Of a stretch of DNA of 14,968 bases, positions 11,645-14,968 are shown piece after piece (within the stretch, counting starts at the first letter, position 1; each line of letters starts with the position of its first letter). The stretch covers positions 1 to 14,968 of the forward strand of contig CAZJJY010000013.1 of the NCBI GenBank assembly GCA_964546445.1. The letters run 5' to 3'. Made by a program: the position numbers and the translations under genes. This DNA is from CAZJJY01 sp964546445 (GTDB lineage Bacteria > Patescibacteriota > Microgenomatia > PFEM01 > JAPLYW01). The notes beneath the pieces were generated by a model that was not told the origin of the DNA, did not search any database, and saw nothing but the letters and a program-made list of their open reading frames with translations.

Positions 11645-12934
11645 TTAAATCTTTTTCAATCTCTTAATTGTTTTCTCTTTTCCTAGAACTTCCATTGTTT
11701 CAAAAAGAGGTGGAGTAGCAAATTTTCCGGTAATGGCAATTCTTGTCGCCATAAAGAATTTTCCTAAATGATAATCATTATCCTGAACTATTTTTCTAAA
11801 AAGATCTTCTAATGTTTTTGTTTCCCAATCCTTAACTTTTTCTAACCTTTCTACTGCTTTTTTAAACTGCTCTTTTATTAATTTCCCATCTTTGCCACTC
11901 TTTTTAAGCAAAAGCTTTTTATCAACCTTTGGTTCCTCAACAAAAAAATCAACTAACGATTTATAATCTGATAGATTTATCAATCTCTCCTTAACTAAAG
12001 GAATAGTTTGTTTAATTAAATCATTTTTCATTCCTTTGGGAGTAAATGGTTTTAATAGTTTTATTAGCTCTTCATCTTTCTTTTCTCTAATATAATGACC
12101 ATTTAACCAATCTAATTTCTTGAAATCGAAGATTGGAGCTGAGGTAGATACTCTTTTAAAAGAAAAGTTTTTAATAAACTCATCTATAAAAAATATTTCT
12201 TTTCCCTTAGGATGAGACCATCCTAACAGACATAAAAAGTTAACTAAAGCTTCAGGAAGATAACCATTTTCTTTATACCAAGAAACGGCCACTGGGTTTC
12301 TTCTTTTAGAAATCTTTGATTGATCAGGATTTCTTAAAAGCGGTAAATGAGCAAATTCAGGAACTTCTGCTTTTAAAGCTTTATAAAGTATTATCTGTCG
12401 TGGGGTATTGGAAATATGTTCTTCAGCTCTAATAACAGTACTCATCTTCATTGAATAATCATCAATAACCACGGCAAAATTATAAGCAGGAAAACCATTT
12501 GATCTTAAAATTACAAAGTCTTTAATCTGAGAATTATCAAATTCTATTTTTCCTCTAACCAAATCATTCCAAGAAGTTTTTCCTTGAGGAATTTTAAACC
12601 AAACAGCTCCTTCTTTTTTATAAGCCAAATCTTGATCCTGTAATTGTTTGGCATATTTTTTATAAAGATCAATTCTTTCTGATTGTCTATATGGTCCATA
12701 TTTCCCTCCGACATCAGGACCTTCATCATATTTTAAACCCAACCAATTCAAAGAGTCGATAACAACTTTTTCAGCTCCAACAACAAAACGTTCCGTATCG
12801 GTATTTTCAATACGTAAAACAAACTTTCCTTTGTTTTTTTTAGCGTAAGCATAATTAAATAGAGCAGTATAAATATTGCCGATATGAGCTAAACCTGTTG
12901 GTGATGGAGCTGTACGAACACGAACTTCTTTCAT
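11645..12934 (-). CDS. gltX: Glutamyl-tRNA synthetase, compact form
   Basis: This 429-residue class I synthetase charges tRNA-Glu. The HIGH motif is LAHIGN (residues 15-20), the glutamate/ATP site is RIENTDTER, and the KMSKS-type loop is SKISKRR (206-212). The anticodon-binding region continues to an intact-looking C-terminus (ITGKFATPPLFETMEVLGKE). Bacterial GluRS is usually 460-490 residues. The shortfall maps to the connective region near residues 101-118, where the Cys-containing insertion of many GluRS enzymes is missing (DLAYKKEGAVWFKIP runs straight through). No GlnRS is in the window; a non-discriminating enzyme working with GatCAB is plausible but not shown. The ATG is 9 nt after the -10 box, so the mRNA is nearly leaderless. 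Confidence 0.95.
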   Translation of the reverse strand: MKEVRVRTAPSPTGLAHIGNIYTALFNYAYAKKNKGKFVLRIENTDTERFVVGAEKVVIDSLNWLGLKYDEGPDVGGKYGPYRQSERIDLYKKYAKQLQDQDLAYKKEGAVWFKIPQGKTSWNDLVRGKIEFDNSQIKDFVILRSNGFPAYNFAVVIDDYSMKMSTVIRAEEHISNTPRQIILYKALKAEVPEFAHLPLLRNPDQSKISKRRNPVAVSWYKENGYLPEALVNFLCLLGWSHPKGKEIFFIDEFIKNFSFKRVSTSAPIFDFKKLDWLNGHYIREKKDEELIKLLKPFTPKGMKNDLIKQTIPLVKERLINLSDYKSLVDFFVEEPKVDKKLLLKKSGKDGKLIKEQFKKAVERLEKVKDWETKTLEDLFRKIVQDNDYHLGKFFMATRIAITGKFATPPLFETMEVLGKEKTIKRLKKI

Positions 12935-12940
12935 CCTACC

Positions 12941-12972
12941 TTGATTTTAACATACCGAACTTTTATACTCAA
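12941..12972. promoter_or_regulatory. Interlocked divergent promoters of gltX and the membrane protein gene
   Basis: Minus strand: TTGAGT (12967-12972), 17 nt, TAAAAT (12944-12949), with TG before the -10. Plus strand: TTGATT (12941-12946), 17 nt, TATACT (12964-12969). The -10 of each overlaps the -35 of the other, so polymerase can occupy only one direction at a time. Both give short leaders, about 3 nt for gltX and 8 nt for the plus-strand gene. Confidence 0.65.
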
Positions 12973-12984
12973 AGATAGCTGCCT

Positions 12985-14037
12985 ATGACGAATTTAACAC
13001 AAACAACCTATTGGACAAGAAGAATCTTAAAATTAGGAGGAATTTTTTTAGTTGCTATTTTAGTCTTAAGGATTGGATTTAACCTTGTTTCTGGTGTTTG
13101 GCGTAAGCTAAAACCACCGCCACCGCCACCACCAACAGTTAGTTTTGGTAAATTACCTAAGTTAGAATTTCCTGAAAATAAAGACCTCCCCGAACTCACC
13201 TTCAAACTAGAAACTATTCAAGGAGGTTTACCTAAATTTCCAACAACAGGCAAAGTTTACTTTACTCCAAAACCAGGATCTAACTTGTTGGCTTTGGATA
13301 GAATTACACAACAAGCTTTACAATTCGGTTTTAAAGGACAGCCACAACAAATTGATGAAAAAACCTATCGTTGGCAAACAGGGGCACCCCCTTATACTAC
13401 TTTAGAGATAAATACCAATACAGGAAACTTCCATCTTTATTATGATTACTTTAATGATCAAGAGGTTATTAATAGTAAGAATTTACCTACTAACCAACAA
13501 GCAGCTCAAGAAGCAAAAAACTTCTTAGCCAGTAATGGTCTTTTACCTGATGAAATTTCCACCGGTAGCGCTGAGTTCCAATATCTTAAGTTTTATCCAG
13601 AAGGTTTAAAAACAGCCTTATCTTTATCAGATGCAGATTTTGTCAGGGTTAATCTTTTTAAGGCCAATTTAGACAACCTGAAAATTCTTCCCCCTAATCC
13701 TAAAGATTCTTTGATATCATTTCTTTTTTCAGGGATTAAAGCCCTAGATAGAAGAATCATTGAAGTTAAATACACTTACTATCCCATTAGAGCCGAAGCT
13801 TCGGCTACTTATCCTTTAAAGATAGCTCAAAAAGCTTGGAGCGAACTCCAGGGCGATAGTGGCTATATTGCTAATCTTGGTGAAAATACGGGAGGAAATA
13901 TTATTGTTCGCCAAGTTTACCTAGCTTACTTTGAATCAAACATTCCACAACATTATCTTCAACCAATCTATGTCTTTGAAGGAGATAATAATTTCTTTGG
14001 TTATGTTTCGGCCGTTAGTTCCGAATGGATGGAGTAA
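12985..14037 (+). CDS. Membrane-anchored extracytoplasmic protein, function unknown
   Basis: This 350-residue protein has a basic N-terminus and one membrane span (about residues 17-37, LGGIFLVAILVLRIGFNLV). A run of seven prolines (about 44-50) follows, then a large soluble domain presumably outside the membrane. Mixed alpha/beta segments such as YTTLEINTNTGNFHLYYDY and AQEAKNFLASNGLLP resemble PepSY- or YycH/YycI-like repeats, but I cannot place it in a named family. The poly-proline run should need EF-P for translation. No Shine-Dalgarno is visible before the ATG, and the mRNA may be nearly leaderless. The 3' end overlaps the convergent carboxypeptidase gene by 23 bp. Confidence 0.8.
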   Translation: MTNLTQTTYWTRRILKLGGIFLVAILVLRIGFNLVSGVWRKLKPPPPPPPTVSFGKLPKLEFPENKDLPELTFKLETIQGGLPKFPTTGKVYFTPKPGSNLLALDRITQQALQFGFKGQPQQIDEKTYRWQTGAPPYTTLEINTNTGNFHLYYDYFNDQEVINSKNLPTNQQAAQEAKNFLASNGLLPDEISTGSAEFQYLKFYPEGLKTALSLSDADFVRVNLFKANLDNLKILPPNPKDSLISFLFSGIKALDRRIIEVKYTYYPIRAEASATYPLKIAQKAWSELQGDSGYIANLGENTGGNIIVRQVYLAYFESNIPQHYLQPIYVFEGDNNFFGYVSAVSSEWME

Positions 14038-14968
14038 TGTCTTCCCAAATATAATTTTCGAAAGTCCAATCAACTAATTTTTTAGTTTCTAAAAAACGAT
14101 TTTCGCTTTTTAAGATAACCGTAATAATTCCCCTCTCTTCCCTTTCTGTATAACCAATCAAGCATTCACCTGCTTCTTCTGTCCAACCAGTCTTTAAACC
14201 CTTCATTCCAGGAACTTTTTCTAAAAGTTCATTAATATTATAAAGATGATGGACTGTTTCTCCTGTTACATCTGTAACCTTAATATAAAAAGTAGAAACC
14301 ATCTCTAAAATATTTTCATTTTTTAAAGCTACCGCAGCTAATCTAGCTAAATCTAAAGCGGTGCTATAAGAATAGGAATTTAACAAGTCTCCATTTTTAT
14401 CACTATCTAATCCGGTTGGATTGGCAAAGAAAGTATCATTTAAATTTAATTCTTTAGCTTTTTCATTCATTCTTTTAACGAAAGTTTCTGCCCCACCAGG
14501 ATAATTTTGAGCCAAAACTAAAGCAGCATCATTAGCTGAAGAAACTAGAACCCCATAAAGTAAGTTTTTAACTGTTATTTTTTCATCTTCTAAAAGTTCC
14601 ATATCCTGACCTTCATCATCAGGACTTTTAACAACGATAACATCATCAAAACTATAATATTCTAAAACCACTAAAGCTGTCATTACCTTGACAGTCGAAG
14701 CTGGAAAAAGTTGGACCTTTTCATTTTTACCAAAAACCAAAACAGCCGAATCTTGATCTACTACAACTGCTGATTCAGCTGTCAACAAAGGGGCAGGAAT
14801 ATCATTTTTGTTCAAAGGATAAAAAGTAACCAAAGGAATAGGAAAATCAATTTCTTCTACCAAAGATTTTGTAAAAAAAGATTGAATAGTAGCATATATA
14901 TTTTGAGAAGGAATAAAAAAGAAACTAAAACAAAGAAAGAGCAATAAAGCTCTTTTTGTTTTTAAGGA
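14015..14968 (-). CDS. D-alanyl-D-alanine carboxypeptidase (peptidase S11), 5' end cut off
   Basis: This is a penicillin-binding-protein type carboxypeptidase that trims stem peptides of peptidoglycan outside the membrane. All three active-site motifs are present: SxxK in ASTVKVMTA, SxN in SSANDAA, and KTG in GLKTGWTEEAG. The N-terminus is a signal peptide (TKRALLLFLCFSFFF then PSQNIYA). The reading frame stays open to the window edge with no ATG, so the true start lies outside. A TTG at 14942-14944 would cut the signal peptide short. The chain ends soon after the catalytic domain, without room for the full C-terminal domain of longer PBP5 proteins. Confidence 0.92.
   Translation of the reverse strand, partial: SLKTKRALLLFLCFSFFFIPSQNIYATIQSFFTKSLVEEIDFPIPLVTFYPLNKNDIPAPLLTAESAVVVDQDSAVLVFGKNEKVQLFPASTVKVMTALVVLEYYSFDDVIVVKSPDDEGQDMELLEDEKITVKNLLYGVLVSSANDAALVLAQNYPGGAETFVKRMNEKAKELNLNDTFFANPTGLDSDKNGDLLNSYSYSTALDLARLAAVALKNENILEMVSTFYIKVTDVTGETVHHLYNINELLEKVPGMKGLKTGWTEEAGECLIGYTEREERGIITVILKSENRFLETKKLVDWTFENYIWEDITPSIRN

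Noticed and set aside
13008..13205. Minus-strand frame with a glycine run
   Set aside because: It is the complement of the seven-proline stretch of the membrane protein and is not a separate gene.
1..14968. Alternative genetic code (TGA as glycine, as in some Patescibacteria)
   Set aside because: TGA ends several genes in ATGA overlaps at sensible family C-termini, so the standard bacterial code applies.

Overview
The window is AT-rich bacterial DNA (about one third G+C by eye) that uses the standard code: TGA serves as a stop in several ATGA gene overlaps. Very short intergenic gaps, tail-to-tail 3' ends, several near-leaderless promoters, a shortened glutamyl-tRNA synthetase, and small families such as DUF5674 and DUF3175 all suggest an uncultured anaerobe of the Candidate Phyla Radiation (Patescibacteria, possibly Microgenomates-like). 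That placement is inference. No transposase, phage gene, integrase or CRISPR array is visible.

Left part (1-2640). The window opens inside a tRNA-Gln(CUG), followed by a small membrane protein. A minus-strand redox operon comes next: a CsoR/CstR-type repressor, a CQPC thioredoxin and a ferredoxin with a Gly/Arg tail. Its operator fills the 17-nt spacer of its own promoter. A two-gene plus-strand cassette (DUF5674 and a partner of unknown function) follows. Three related copies (A, B, C) of an unrecognised plus-strand intergenic element lie in the gaps; each has a TTATAA box followed by a block ending in CTGCTCA.

Middle part (2655-8332, all minus strand). A metal/Fe-S gene set reads DUF5320 protein > two NifX/ORP-like proteins > two MinD-family ATPases with inserted ferredoxin domains > CDF metal exporter with a fused C-terminal zinc ribbon > DUF134 regulator > EncFtn-type ferritin > YibE/F membrane protein. 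The ATPases plus NifX-fold proteins recall the anaerobe-specific orange protein (ORP) system of Desulfovibrio. The neighbours add likely metal export, metal-linked regulation and iron oxidation/storage. Two promoters carry clear inverted repeats, one before the DUF5320 gene and one before the NifX genes.

Right part (8333-14968). This part holds mostly housekeeping genes: a small unknown ORF, an RRM RNA-binding protein with a long leader, the GTPase TypA/BipA, two small unknown-function genes (the second DUF3175), glutamyl-tRNA synthetase, a membrane-anchored protein of unknown function divergent from it, and a D-Ala-D-Ala carboxypeptidase cut by the window edge. The gltX gene and the divergent membrane-protein gene appear to share one interlocked bidirectional promoter.
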